A stretch of 64,000 bases of DNA, taken from assembly GCA_013372975.1 (NCBI GenBank), contig JABXIS010000011.1, positions 124,001 through 188,000 on the forward strand, in the 5' to 3' direction. The notes beneath the pieces were generated by a model, which saw only the letters and a program-made list of their open reading frames with translations, had not been told where the DNA came from and did no database searches. This stretch comes from Alphaproteobacteria bacterium (GTDB lineage Bacteria > Pseudomonadota > Alphaproteobacteria > Sphingomonadales > Kordiimonadaceae). The position numbers and the translations under genes were made by a program. Of this stretch, positions 35,881 to 44,422 are shown one piece after another. The first letter of the stretch is position 1. Each line of letters opens with the position of its first letter.

Positions 35881-36559
35881 ACTCTTTTAACAAAATGGCG
35901 TTTCGAGTGCGATTGACCTCTTCAGAGAAGGCCAAATGTTCTAGAAAACGTAATCGGGCTTTCAGGATTTCGGGGGAAAGAGCGGTCAATTCCGTCGGGT
36001 CTGTTGCGAACACCACTTTGGTTAGCCCTCGACCACCTTTTATGATCTTTTCGATAAAAGTCAGTTCCGATTGAATGAAGCTCTGTGTAGTGACTTCAGC
36101 GGCCGTACCTTTGAGTAGGGTCCCATATACTTCTGCGGCGTGGACGAGGTTTTGTGCATAGTGGGCGAGATGATTGCTGAAATTCGACACAACGAATTTG
36201 CCATTCAAATATCTTGCACCCCAAAGTTCGCTCTTTGAATCGAAAAATATCCCGCCATTGCAGGGGTCGTCTTCGTCGTAGAGTGTATTGATCTCCAAAA
36301 GCGCATCCTTGGTGCCAAAATAGTATTTGGACGGTGCGACTGCCATCCGAATCTTAACAGGGCCTTGTGTCATGAGGATAAGGTCACGCATTTCTGCGAT
36401 GCTTACCTGTGTCTCGTTCAAGTAAATGGCGACAAGCTCTCCTTCAATGAGCAGGTCCAGCTGCTGTAACGCACGCAGAGGTGTAGGCATGGAATAGGAA
36501 CATGCGCCGGCCACGTTAACAGGGCACAGGAAAAGCAGGAGTGTGATCAAATATTTCAT
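35879..36559 (-). CDS. secreted protein of unknown function
   Basis: 226 residues with a signal peptide (MKYLITLLLFLCPVNVAGA) followed directly by Cys at the mature N-terminus. The cleavage context AGAC is a poor lipobox, so ordinary secretion is as likely as lipidation. The next 100 residues are strand-rich with one more Cys (DDPCNGG). This resembles TIMP/NTR-like domains, where the N-terminal Cys is disulfide-bonded, but the resemblance is weak. The C-terminal third is helical. Base composition is AT-rich relative to cysNC. Function unknown. Confidence 0.65.
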   Translation of the reverse strand: MKYLITLLLFLCPVNVAGACSYSMPTPLRALQQLDLLIEGELVAIYLNETQVSIAEMRDLILMTQGPVKIRMAVAPSKYYFGTKDALLEINTLYDEDDPCNGGIFFDSKSELWGARYLNGKFVVSNFSNHLAHYAQNLVHAAEVYGTLLKGTAAEVTTQSFIQSELTFIEKIIKGGRGLTKVVFATDPTELTALSPEILKARLRFLEHLAFSEEVNRTRNAILLKE

Positions 36560-36686
36560 AATGTTAATTGTTGGAATAAACCTTGCTGTACTGCAAGCGA
36601 AACCAGTCCTTAATGTGTGCGCCTCTTAACCCTCCTTTCACCCTTTCCGCGCCATAGTCTGGGAAACGCCGGATCGGGGAGGACGT

Positions 36687-37589
36687 ATGGCGAGTTTGAA
36701 AAGTCATTTCTGGGCCTGTGTGCTTCTGATCACCGGGCGCAAGCGCGCCATCAAGGATGGCCCCAGTATCCGCGCCACTATTCCTGAACGCCGCAAAACC
36801 ATCCATCACGCGCCGCCGGAAGGCGTGCTTGACGTGTGTGATGTGCGCGAGGAAACGCTGGATGGTCAGCCGGTTTATTATGCCACCCCGAAGGGTGTGG
36901 ATGAGGGCGCGAATGGCTATGTCTATTACCTGCATGGCGGCGCCTATGTGTTCGAAATTATCCCCCAGCACTGGGCTTTGGTAGGCGAACTGGCGGTCAG
37001 GACAGGCCGCACCTTTGTGGTGCCCATTTATCCGCTGGCGCCCGAGCATGATGTAAATGCGGCACTGCCGTTTGCGGAAGCCTCCTACCGCGCGCTGGAG
37101 GCGCGGGCAGGCGACAAGCCCATTCATATGTTTGGCGATAGCGCGGGCGCGGCCATGTGCCTTTCCCTGTGCCAGACACTGATCGCGCGCGGTGAAAGCG
37201 TTGCAGCCCGAAGCCTTGTGCTTGTCTCGCCCTGGATGGATGTGGCGCTTGAAAACCCCGTGGCGCGGGAGATTGACCCGCGCGACCCATGGCTCGCGGT
37301 GGATGGCCTTCAGGAAGCGGGGCGCATGTATGCGAACGGCATGGATATGAAAGACCCGCGCGTCAGCCCCTTGTATGGCGCGGTGGAAGGCTTGCCGCCC
37401 GTGCATATTTTCATGGGCACGCGCGATGTGCTGATGCCCGATGTGAAGGCGTTTGCTGACAAATTGTCGGCTGTAGGCGCAGCCATGAGCTACCGCCAGT
37501 ATGACGGTATGTTCCACTGCTGGATTTTCCTCAAATCCCCCGAGGCGGATGCGGCCAATAGCGAAATTGTGGATCTATTGAGAGCCTAG
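36687..37589 (+). CDS. alpha/beta hydrolase, hormone-sensitive-lipase family
   Basis: 300 residues. The oxyanion-hole HGG motif is at 83-85 (YLHGGAYV), the nucleophile elbow GDSAG at 150-154 (Ser152), and the remaining triad residues are predicted as Asp247 (GTRDVLMPD) and His277 (GMFHCW). The N-terminal 45 residues form a cap helix. Members hydrolyse short-chain esters; a role in deacylating a glycan or lipid is possible but not shown. It converges with the solute-binding gene one base away. Confidence 0.88.
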   Translation: MASLKSHFWACVLLITGRKRAIKDGPSIRATIPERRKTIHHAPPEGVLDVCDVREETLDGQPVYYATPKGVDEGANGYVYYLHGGAYVFEIIPQHWALVGELAVRTGRTFVVPIYPLAPEHDVNAALPFAEASYRALEARAGDKPIHMFGDSAGAAMCLSLCQTLIARGESVAARSLVLVSPWMDVALENPVAREIDPRDPWLAVDGLQEAGRMYANGMDMKDPRVSPLYGAVEGLPPVHIFMGTRDVLMPDVKAFADKLSAVGAAMSYRQYDGMFHCWIFLKSPEADAANSEIVDLLRA

Positions 37590-37590
37590 G

Positions 37591-38382
37591 TCACTGCCCT
37601 GCGGGCTTCAGGATTAGATAGGTTTCCTTCAGCCGGGCAAACTCCCCCGACGCCTTGATGGCATCCAGCGCTGCCTGCCAGCGGGCGATTTCGGTGTCCG
37701 GGATGGTTTTTGAAAAGGCCACATACCCCAGATTATAGAAATCCGGCTCGGCGTTCGGGTCTTGTGTTTGCACCCCTGTGTTTACCAGTTTGACTGACCG
37801 TTCCGCTGCAACGGGCCAGGGTTGATGCTCGGAATTATAGATCAGGTCCGCCCGGCCATATTCCAGCATCTGGACACAGGCCTCCTTGCTGTTGGCAGTG
37901 ACAAGGTTTGTGAAATTCTGGTTCTTGAACCAGATAACAATATTGTTGCCGCGCACCACACACAGGACATTGACGGTTTTCGCATCTTCAAAGTTGCGGA
38001 TGCCCGTGGGGCGATCGGCATGTTCGAAGAAAAAGGTTTTGGTTTCGCTGATGGGCCCGACCCATTTAAACTTGTCCTTGCGCTCCGGGTTCCGGATGAT
38101 GTTGAAAAGAGCATATTCGCCATCATTTTCAACAAGGCTGAGACCGCGAGAAAGCGGCACTTCGCTGATCGGGATTTCCACCCCCCGCTGGCGCATGATG
38201 GCGCGCACTGTCTCTACATAGAAGGCACGTCTGCCGCCGTTTTTGTGGCCGTGCAGTGTGCCCTCGGCATCACGGTAGACTGCATCTTCAAGGGAATGCG
38301 TGAGGAACTTTATATCCGCGCCAACGGGAGCCGCAAGGCTCACGATCAATATAGCTAGAAGTGCAATGATCTGGCGGTTCAT
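37591..38382 (-). CDS. periplasmic solute-binding protein, SBP_bac_3 type
   Basis: 263 residues from ATG 38382 (GGAG upstream); the frame opens 15 codons earlier. A signal peptide ends near PVGA. The two-lobed fold is shown by an early GRRAFYVETVRAIM helix, PLSRGLSLVENDGEYALFNIIRNPER and a second lobe with CVQMLEYGRADLIY. No conserved amino-acid ligand motif is obvious, and no ABC transporter is adjacent. It is more distant from the pair at 1505-3417 than they are from each other. Confidence 0.8.
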   Translation of the reverse strand: MNRQIIALLAILIVSLAAPVGADIKFLTHSLEDAVYRDAEGTLHGHKNGGRRAFYVETVRAIMRQRGVEIPISEVPLSRGLSLVENDGEYALFNIIRNPERKDKFKWVGPISETKTFFFEHADRPTGIRNFEDAKTVNVLCVVRGNNIVIWFKNQNFTNLVTANSKEACVQMLEYGRADLIYNSEHQPWPVAAERSVKLVNTGVQTQDPNAEPDFYNLGYVAFSKTIPDTEIARWQAALDAIKASGEFARLKETYLILKPAGQ

Positions 38383-38454
38383 AGGTTGCTCCGGGCACGT
38401 ACGGTACCCAGTATAGACTAACTTCACGCGCTTGCCATCAAAAGCGGCAGGAGG

Positions 38455-40005
38455 TCAGTTCTGGAGGCCCGCAGTAGTAAGAAGTGTATCGCCAAGTGCG
38501 CCTACTCGCGTTGGGCCAACAGTCGGTGCTGGGTCGTCGCTGCGCCACAGGATATAGTCCACCTCGCGGCCATCAAAGCCGTGGCGGGTGAATAATTCAT
38601 GAAATGCGGGGAGGTGATCACCATAAAGCCCCATCACGCGGGGGCGATTGTCTGGCAAATTTGCCTCTGGACCCAGGCGCGAAAACAGCGCCAGCACATG
38701 ATCCATATGCTGGCGGAACAACGCAAAAGACCTGTCGCCTGTTGGGTCCACATCTGTTGCGGCTTCTTCATCGATCCATTCGGCCAAACGCCCGGAATCC
38801 CAAGGGCCGTGGCTTTCAATGGTGATGGTGAACAGAAACAGTGGCTTGTCTGAGTTGGCTTTATGGTCGGCGATCGTGCGCTCGATCACGGTGGCGAGGG
38901 CAGTATCGGCAACATAGGGGCCGAAGCGCTCGGCCCCGTCGAAGGCCTCAATGCCGATAAACGCATCAAACCCAAGTTTCGGGATCACGGTGCTGCGGCG
39001 GAAGAATTCTTTCTTCGCCGGGTGGATGCAAACGGTGTGATAGCCCTCATCCCGGAGTCGGCTAGCAATTGTTTCGACACCGGAATAAGCCGCCCGCTGG
39101 TAAGGGTTAATGCTATCGATTCCCAATTTTGCATTGTCTGTGCCGGTGAGGAACGAAAATTCACTTTGCATGGTGGAGGCACCCCAGGCAGGCACATCCA
39201 ACGTGCCGGTTTGTGCACCAGCGGCGCGCAAGGCTTCAAGAGGAGCCCATGCATGCGATTCATCGCCAGGGATGCACTGGTAAAGCCTGTTTACATCGAA
39301 GTAGCTTTCTGCCTGCACGGCGATGATATCAGGAGCATTTTCGGGTACTTGGAGAGGCTTGCGCTTTTGTTTCAGTTCGGGGTTTTCTGTCCGGTCCAGC
39401 AGAAGCAGTGCATAGAGAAGCATCAGCGGAAACAGGCCGAAGCGCGCCACATCTGTGTTGATGTCGAATGTCATGCCAAAAGCGCGGGCTTTTTCCTGAG
39501 TGAAGACGCGGCTTATCAGATGGGCACAGGCCCACAAAAGGGCACACCAGGTCACAAGCCATAGGGCCCAAGCGGCCCAGCCGGGCATCAGTGTTTGCTG
39601 GCTGGCGAAACTATGTTCGAAAATATTACTTGCGACGACCGCCAGGGCGAACCCGCCAAATACAAGGATCACGCGACCCGCGCCCACATAATCGATATAG
39701 AATTCTGGATAGATAAACAGATGGCGGGCGGTTTCCAGATCAGGCGACACCAGCGGCTCGCCCAGCACCCTGTTTTTCACGTTCGAAACCGCCGTTAGCC
39801 CGACATAGACCATCAGCCAGCCGGCGAAAGTAATGTAGGCGTGCCCGAGGAGGGTGGCGATGCTTGCATAAACCAGCACCGCGGTTGTCGGCGTGAGGAT
39901 GTAGAAAAGAGCATGACGCGATACCCTGGGTCGGGTGAAGCCGATTTTGACAAATGCCTCAAGGATAAAGGGCAGGGCCAGTATGACAGCGAGCGTTACA
40001 AACAT
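38455..40005 (-). CDS. LtaS/OpgB-like membrane sulfatase-fold enzyme
   Basis: 516 residues. Five membrane segments fill the first 205 residues, followed by a periplasmic alkaline-phosphatase-fold domain. Motifs: QAESYFD at 231-237 (metal-binding Glu), WGASTMQSEF at 274-283 with Thr278 the likely nucleophile, and GDHLP from 462 (Asp463, His464). The family includes lipoteichoic acid synthase and phosphoglycerol transferases. In this capsule neighbourhood it probably transfers phosphoglycerol or a similar group to a glycan, or cleaves one. It is 47 bases downstream of kpsS on the same strand. Confidence 0.85.
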   Translation of the reverse strand: MFVTLAVILALPFILEAFVKIGFTRPRVSRHALFYILTPTTAVLVYASIATLLGHAYITFAGWLMVYVGLTAVSNVKNRVLGEPLVSPDLETARHLFIYPEFYIDYVGAGRVILVFGGFALAVVASNIFEHSFASQQTLMPGWAAWALWLVTWCALLWACAHLISRVFTQEKARAFGMTFDINTDVARFGLFPLMLLYALLLLDRTENPELKQKRKPLQVPENAPDIIAVQAESYFDVNRLYQCIPGDESHAWAPLEALRAAGAQTGTLDVPAWGASTMQSEFSFLTGTDNAKLGIDSINPYQRAAYSGVETIASRLRDEGYHTVCIHPAKKEFFRRSTVIPKLGFDAFIGIEAFDGAERFGPYVADTALATVIERTIADHKANSDKPLFLFTITIESHGPWDSGRLAEWIDEEAATDVDPTGDRSFALFRQHMDHVLALFSRLGPEANLPDNRPRVMGLYGDHLPAFHELFTRHGFDGREVDYILWRSDDPAPTVGPTRVGALGDTLLTTAGLQN

Positions 40006-40052
40006 GAGGGCGGTGCCACAATCCTTGGGTTAACCCGCCACAGACGGCGAGA

Positions 40053-41330
40053 TTAAGATGCTGGCAGGCGGGGCAGGGTGCCGGTTACAACTTTCACGGC
40101 CTCTTCGGCGGCGCATTCGATGCCCTCGGCCGAGAAAAGATCCCCCCTGACTTGCGTATATGTCTCTACAACGGTGAGGAATTCTTCCGCAAGCCTTTGT
40201 TGGGGTGCCGCCGGGTTTTTCCAAAAGCTATCCAGCGGTTGCGGGTCGGTGATGCCGTCCAGATCATAGATGGCGTGGCCCAACGCCTTGAGGGGGCGCC
40301 CCTTCCGGATGGCAGCAAAGCCGACCGTGCTGTTGGTGAGCACGACACCTTCCGCGTGATCAAGGAACCATCCAAGATCACCGCCCGCAGCAAAATATAC
40401 GCGCTCGTCAAGGCCAAGCTTTTTCGCATGGTCGCGGATCAGGCGTCGGTAATTGATCAGCCCGTTATCAAGCGGATGGTTTTTGAAAAACAGGCTGGCG
40501 TCCGCCGGAGCATTTGCGGCGAAGGAGGCCATCACTTCTTCGATAAATTCTGGCATGCCCGAAAAGCGCGAATGCAGGCGGATCTGATAATCGCTGTTTA
40601 GCTGAAGGGGAACCAGGAAATAGGGTTCATGCATCAGGGTAACATGGCTGAGCACCCGATCATTTTCGCGGCCATGCACAAGACTGCGCCATGCGCGGGC
40701 GATCCAGCCTTTAGCCTCGCGCCATACCGGTTCTGGCCGGTGTCCCCGGTAATGGGGGAAGCGGTGGCGAAACAGGATGTTCGCGCCGTGTCCGGCGATA
40801 TCCATCCACGCCCGCCGCATCATGGCAGGTTTGAAAATCGCTGCCGTTCGATCGCTGAATGCAGATGCCTCTTTTGCTAAGGTGTTGAGCTGATCTGTAT
40901 CCTTCGGCATGTGGCTGAAGCCGTTTGTGCCGCCAATTTCCATGGTGATCCAGCCAGGCCGAATATAGCCTTCGTCAAAGGCATAAAGGGCGATGCCCTT
41001 CTCTTTGGCCAGCATAACGGCAGGCTGGTGCACAGGGCGGCAATCGCCAAGCAACAGGATGGTGGTAATGTTTTCCCGGTTGATCAAATCGGCATAGAAT
41101 GCCGCAAGATCTGTTTCGGACCCAGCGAACTTATGGTGGGTGATGCCGGGATGCCGTGCGCCCCGGAATAACCAGTCAGATCCACAGAAGTGAATCTTGT
41201 GAACAGTGTGGCCCGTGTCGGCAAGTTTGTGACCAAGAGTGGCAAAAAACGGCGTCGCAAGGCCTTGAAGGATAAGAACAGCTTTGGCGCCGCCTGTGCG
41301 TCCGCCTTTGTTTCTGTTGCCCCCGCTCAT
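40053..41330 (-). CDS. kpsS: capsule Kdo transferase KpsS
   Basis: 425 residues from ATG 41330; a GTG four codons upstream is possible. Adds the first beta-Kdo to the lipid anchor before KpsC extends it. Family segments are FLVPLQLNSDYQIRLHSRF, FFKNHPLDNGLINYRR, TNSTVGFAAIRKGRP and LGHAIYDLDGITDP. It is on the opposite strand from kpsF and is followed by the LtaS-like gene, so in this genome kpsS is separated from kpsC by about 11 kb. Confidence 0.9.
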   Translation of the reverse strand: MSGGNRNKGGRTGGAKAVLILQGLATPFFATLGHKLADTGHTVHKIHFCGSDWLFRGARHPGITHHKFAGSETDLAAFYADLINRENITTILLLGDCRPVHQPAVMLAKEKGIALYAFDEGYIRPGWITMEIGGTNGFSHMPKDTDQLNTLAKEASAFSDRTAAIFKPAMMRRAWMDIAGHGANILFRHRFPHYRGHRPEPVWREAKGWIARAWRSLVHGRENDRVLSHVTLMHEPYFLVPLQLNSDYQIRLHSRFSGMPEFIEEVMASFAANAPADASLFFKNHPLDNGLINYRRLIRDHAKKLGLDERVYFAAGGDLGWFLDHAEGVVLTNSTVGFAAIRKGRPLKALGHAIYDLDGITDPQPLDSFWKNPAAPQQRLAEEFLTVVETYTQVRGDLFSAEGIECAAEEAVKVVTGTLPRLPAS

Positions 41331-41754
41331 GTGCCGAACCACTCCCCGGTTTCGTCGCTACCCCGATTGGGCAGGCCTGAAATTGACCTAGCAAAAGGCC
41401 GACTGTGCGGCAAATCATTTGTGCCTTCAGCGAATTGGATATTGCTGGTTTGGTGGCATTCGCAGCCCATTCATCTTTCGTTCAGGCGGCGCCCGATAGG
41501 ACAGATGGAATTGGGGGCGAGGGCCGAATGCGCTTTTTCGTCATGAAAATATAAGTAACTTTTTGTTAACAAGTTTGACGAAAGGAAAAACGCAGACTAA
41601 TCATTACATTAGAGTGTAAACGATTTTCTGAACCGAAACGTACAGTAATTAGGTTCGGCGGGTTGGTCGCGGCCCTTTAGGCATTTCACGCGTGTAGTTG
41701 ACCAAGTAAGCCAAGACAGCAGATCTGGATAATGTTTCAAATGTTACAGGTTAG
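41331..41754. other. divergent intergenic region between kpsS and kpsF
   Basis: About 420 bases with no supported gene. It is AT-rich from about 41540 onward and must contain the kpsS promoter. It adjoins the kpsF promoter at 41755. Confidence 0.4.
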
Positions 41755-41783
41755 TTGAGATTGGGGGGGTCTTGTGATAGCGT
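41755..41783 (+). promoter_or_regulatory. promoter of the kpsF-M-T-E-D operon, with G7 spacer tract
   Basis: TTGAGA (41755-41760), 17 bases, then TAGCGT (41778-41783) preceded by TGA. Geometry and sequence match the promoter at 17339; the block from 41775 to 41795 agrees at 18 of 21 positions. The spacer contains a run of seven G (41763-41769), whose slippage would change the spacing. The leader to kpsF would be about 110 bases. Confidence 0.5.
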
Positions 41784-41901
41784 GCCGCGAATTTTATCAA
41801 CCCTACTCGGGCTCTACCCAAAAAAATGCCACATTTGTGGTTTCAGTACAGGGGCTTGGTAGAGCGGTATTTTGAAAACGACGTAGCTTTGGGGATACTA
41901 T

Positions 41902-42921
41902 ATGAAAAGCACGGCGGACGAGTCTTCAACTCGCGAGAATATTCTGGACCTTCCCAACAGTGTGAAGGCCGACCTAAGCGATACTCTTGAAAATATCGGT
42001 GCAAGCTTCCTGAAACAGGGGCAGGCGCTGGAACGGCTTTCCCAAACCTATGACGAAACTTCATACGCGGAAGCTATCCGTGTTGCCTTGCAAACCCGCG
42101 GGCATTTGATCGTCATTGGTATGGGCAAGTCGGGCCACGTGGCACGCAAGATTTCTGCAACCTTGGCTTCCACAGGCACGCCGTCTTTCTTCCTGCATCC
42201 TGCGGAAGCATCGCATGGTGATCTGGGCATGGTAACGCCGGGCGATACGTTGCTTCTTATTTCCTATTCCGGTGAAACCCAGGAAATTGTTCAGCTTCTG
42301 CCGTCGCTCAGAGCTTTCGGCAACAAGATCATTGCGATCACGGGCGCCAAATCTTCCACGCTTGGCCGCGCTGCTGATGTTGTGCTTGAAATTCCGATCA
42401 CAGAAGAAGTGTGCCCTAACAATCTGGTGCCTACCACATCGATCGTGGTGACAGTTGCTATTGGTGATGCGTTGGCGATCTCACTTATGACACTGCGCAA
42501 TTTCCATGCAAAAGATTTTGCCCGCTATCATCCGGGCGGTTCACTTGGGCGTCGCCTGTTGATGAAAGTGTCTGACCTGATGCTGACATCCAGCGTACCA
42601 GTTGTGACACCTGGCATGGTTTTGCTGGAGCTTGCTGCAGAGATGGCTGGCGGCGCCGCTGGTGTCGCAGTTGTGGTGGACGAAGATAAAAAGCCTCTTG
42701 GTGTTGTAACCAAGGGGCAGCTTGGTGTGGCCCTTAGGGTTACACGGCGTGTGCGCGAGGTTTCCGCACTCCAGTGCATGAGCAAGGACTTCTCTGTGAT
42801 CAACAAGGATGTGATCGTGGATGAAGCCGAAAGCATGATGCGCGCAGACGAAGTGAAATTCCTTGTCGCAGTTGATGGCGATGGGCGTTACGCTGGCATC
42901 TACAAACACGAGGACGCCTGA
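41902..42921 (+). CDS. kpsF: arabinose-5-phosphate isomerase
   Basis: 339 residues. Converts ribulose 5-phosphate to arabinose 5-phosphate for Kdo synthesis. The SIS domain (about 55-190) has GHLIVIGMGKSGHVARKISATLASTGTP and HPAEASHGDLGM. HPGGSLGRRLLMKVSD follows as the conserved linker, and two CBS domains complete the C-terminus. First gene of the export operon; E. coli also places kpsF first in its region 1. Confidence 0.94.
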   Translation: MKSTADESSTRENILDLPNSVKADLSDTLENIGASFLKQGQALERLSQTYDETSYAEAIRVALQTRGHLIVIGMGKSGHVARKISATLASTGTPSFFLHPAEASHGDLGMVTPGDTLLLISYSGETQEIVQLLPSLRAFGNKIIAITGAKSSTLGRAADVVLEIPITEEVCPNNLVPTTSIVVTVAIGDALAISLMTLRNFHAKDFARYHPGGSLGRRLLMKVSDLMLTSSVPVVTPGMVLLELAAEMAGGAAGVAVVVDEDKKPLGVVTKGQLGVALRVTRRVREVSALQCMSKDFSVINKDVIVDEAESMMRADEVKFLVAVDGDGRYAGIYKHEDA

Positions 42922-42968
42922 GGCGGCTGACGGCCGCCTGCTGGTACTCTGCAGGAGATAGCAGGCGC

Positions 42969-43751
42969 ATGAAGGCCCGGTCGGCATTTGCGATCCAGAA
43001 AGACGTGATTTTCGCCATCTTTGTGCGCGAAATGAATTCGCGTTTCGGTGCCTATACCTTCGGGAATGTCTGGCTGGTTCTTGAACCCCTTCTGATGATG
43101 GTCATGTTTATTCTCATCTTTGGCCTCAGGGGGCGGGGCGAGTTCGGCTATGTGGATCCGCCCATATTTGTGTTTGCGGCTTTCCTGCCTTTCAAGATTT
43201 TGTGGCAATTGACCATGCGGCGCAACATGGGTGCGCTGCAGGGCGCCAAAAGCCTTATGGGGTTCCGGCAAGTTCGGCTGTTCGATGTTTTCCTGACACG
43301 CAGTCTCATGGAAGGCGGCCTTTTCATTGTGGTGGGGGTCATTCTGGGGATTGGCCTCTATTGGATCGGGTTCAATCCGATGCCACGGGACCCTTTGCTG
43401 GTGCTGAGCTACGGGGTCATCCTTTGGTTTTTTGCCTCTGCCATGGGCATTCTATTCTGCATGATCGGACAGTTTGCCAAGGAAGTTGAAAAGGTGCTGA
43501 ATATGGTTCAGATGCCCCTTCTTTTCCTGTCTGCGGTGTTTTTCCCAATGACCATGGTGCCAGAACCCTACCGTAGCTGGCTGGCATGGAACCCGCTTGT
43601 TCATGCCATGGAACTGGTTCGTGAGGCATGGTTCCCTGTCTACATCAGCCCGGTTGCGGATATTTCCTATTTGGCATCGTGGGCGATTGTTGCGATGGCC
43701 CTTGCCATGGCCACATACAGGCTATCGTGGCAGAAGGTTCTGGCCATATGA
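42969..43751 (+). CDS. kpsM: capsule ABC transporter permease KpsM
   Basis: 260 residues, six predicted membrane helices in the ABC-2 arrangement, starting with an N-terminal amphipathic region (FAIQKDVIFAIFVREMNSRFG). The segment YVDPPIFVFAAFLPFKILWQLTMRRNMGALQG and the C-terminal MVPEPYRSWLAWNPLVHAMELVREAWF are typical of polysaccharide exporters. Its TGA overlaps the ATG of kpsT. Moves lipid-linked capsule across the inner membrane. Confidence 0.92.
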   Translation: MKARSAFAIQKDVIFAIFVREMNSRFGAYTFGNVWLVLEPLLMMVMFILIFGLRGRGEFGYVDPPIFVFAAFLPFKILWQLTMRRNMGALQGAKSLMGFRQVRLFDVFLTRSLMEGGLFIVVGVILGIGLYWIGFNPMPRDPLLVLSYGVILWFFASAMGILFCMIGQFAKEVEKVLNMVQMPLLFLSAVFFPMTMVPEPYRSWLAWNPLVHAMELVREAWFPVYISPVADISYLASWAIVAMALAMATYRLSWQKVLAI

Positions 43752-44398
43752 TCCGGCTTGAAAATGTCTCCAAATACTATCCCACGCGCTATGGGCCCAA
43801 ATATGTCCTGAAGAATATCCAGATTGATATTCCTGATGACCGCGACGTGGCCCTGATGGGTGTGAATGGTGCTGGCAAATCCACTTTGATGCGCTTGATT
43901 GGCGGTGTGGATTTTCCATCTGAAGGAAAGATTGTTTCTGACCGTTTCATCAGCTGGCCACTGGCGCTTTCAAGCGGTTTTCAGGGCAATATGACAGGGC
44001 GCGAGAATGTGCGCTTTATTTGCCGCATTCACGGTGTACGCGATACCGCCGAGATTGAAGAGTTTGTCAAAAGCTTTTCCGAGCTTGGCGAAGCCTTTGA
44101 ATTGCCGGTCTCGGGATATTCATCTGGCATGCGGTCTAAATATTCCTTCGCTGTATCGATGGGGTTCGATTTTGATACCTATCTGATCGATGAGATCATG
44201 GCAGTGGGAGACGAAAGCTTTAAAAAGAAATGCGAGAAGGCCATTTCAGAGAAGCGAGAAAGCTCGAACATCATTCTGGTGTCTCACAGTATGAGCACCA
44301 TCAGAAAGCATTGTAATGCCGCAATTTTACTTGCATATGGCAGGGCGGAATTCTACGAAAGTGTGGATCGCGCCATTTTTCGGTACCAAAGCCTGTAA
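43748..44398 (+). CDS. kpsT: capsule ABC transporter ATPase KpsT
   Basis: 216 residues from ATG 43748 (ATGA overlap with kpsM). Walker A GVNGAGKST (38-46), signature YSSGMRSKYSFAVSMG and Walker B YLIDEIMAVGD, followed by the switch HSMST. The short length and the SSGM signature are typical of KpsT, which lacks the C-terminal substrate-binding extension of O-antigen ATPases such as Wzt. Confidence 0.94.
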   Translation: MIRLENVSKYYPTRYGPKYVLKNIQIDIPDDRDVALMGVNGAGKSTLMRLIGGVDFPSEGKIVSDRFISWPLALSSGFQGNMTGRENVRFICRIHGVRDTAEIEEFVKSFSELGEAFELPVSGYSSGMRSKYSFAVSMGFDFDTYLIDEIMAVGDESFKKKCEKAISEKRESSNIILVSHSMSTIRKHCNAAILLAYGRAEFYESVDRAIFRYQSL

Positions 44399-44422
44399 CG
44401 GCGCAAGGCGGCTCGGGGACGC

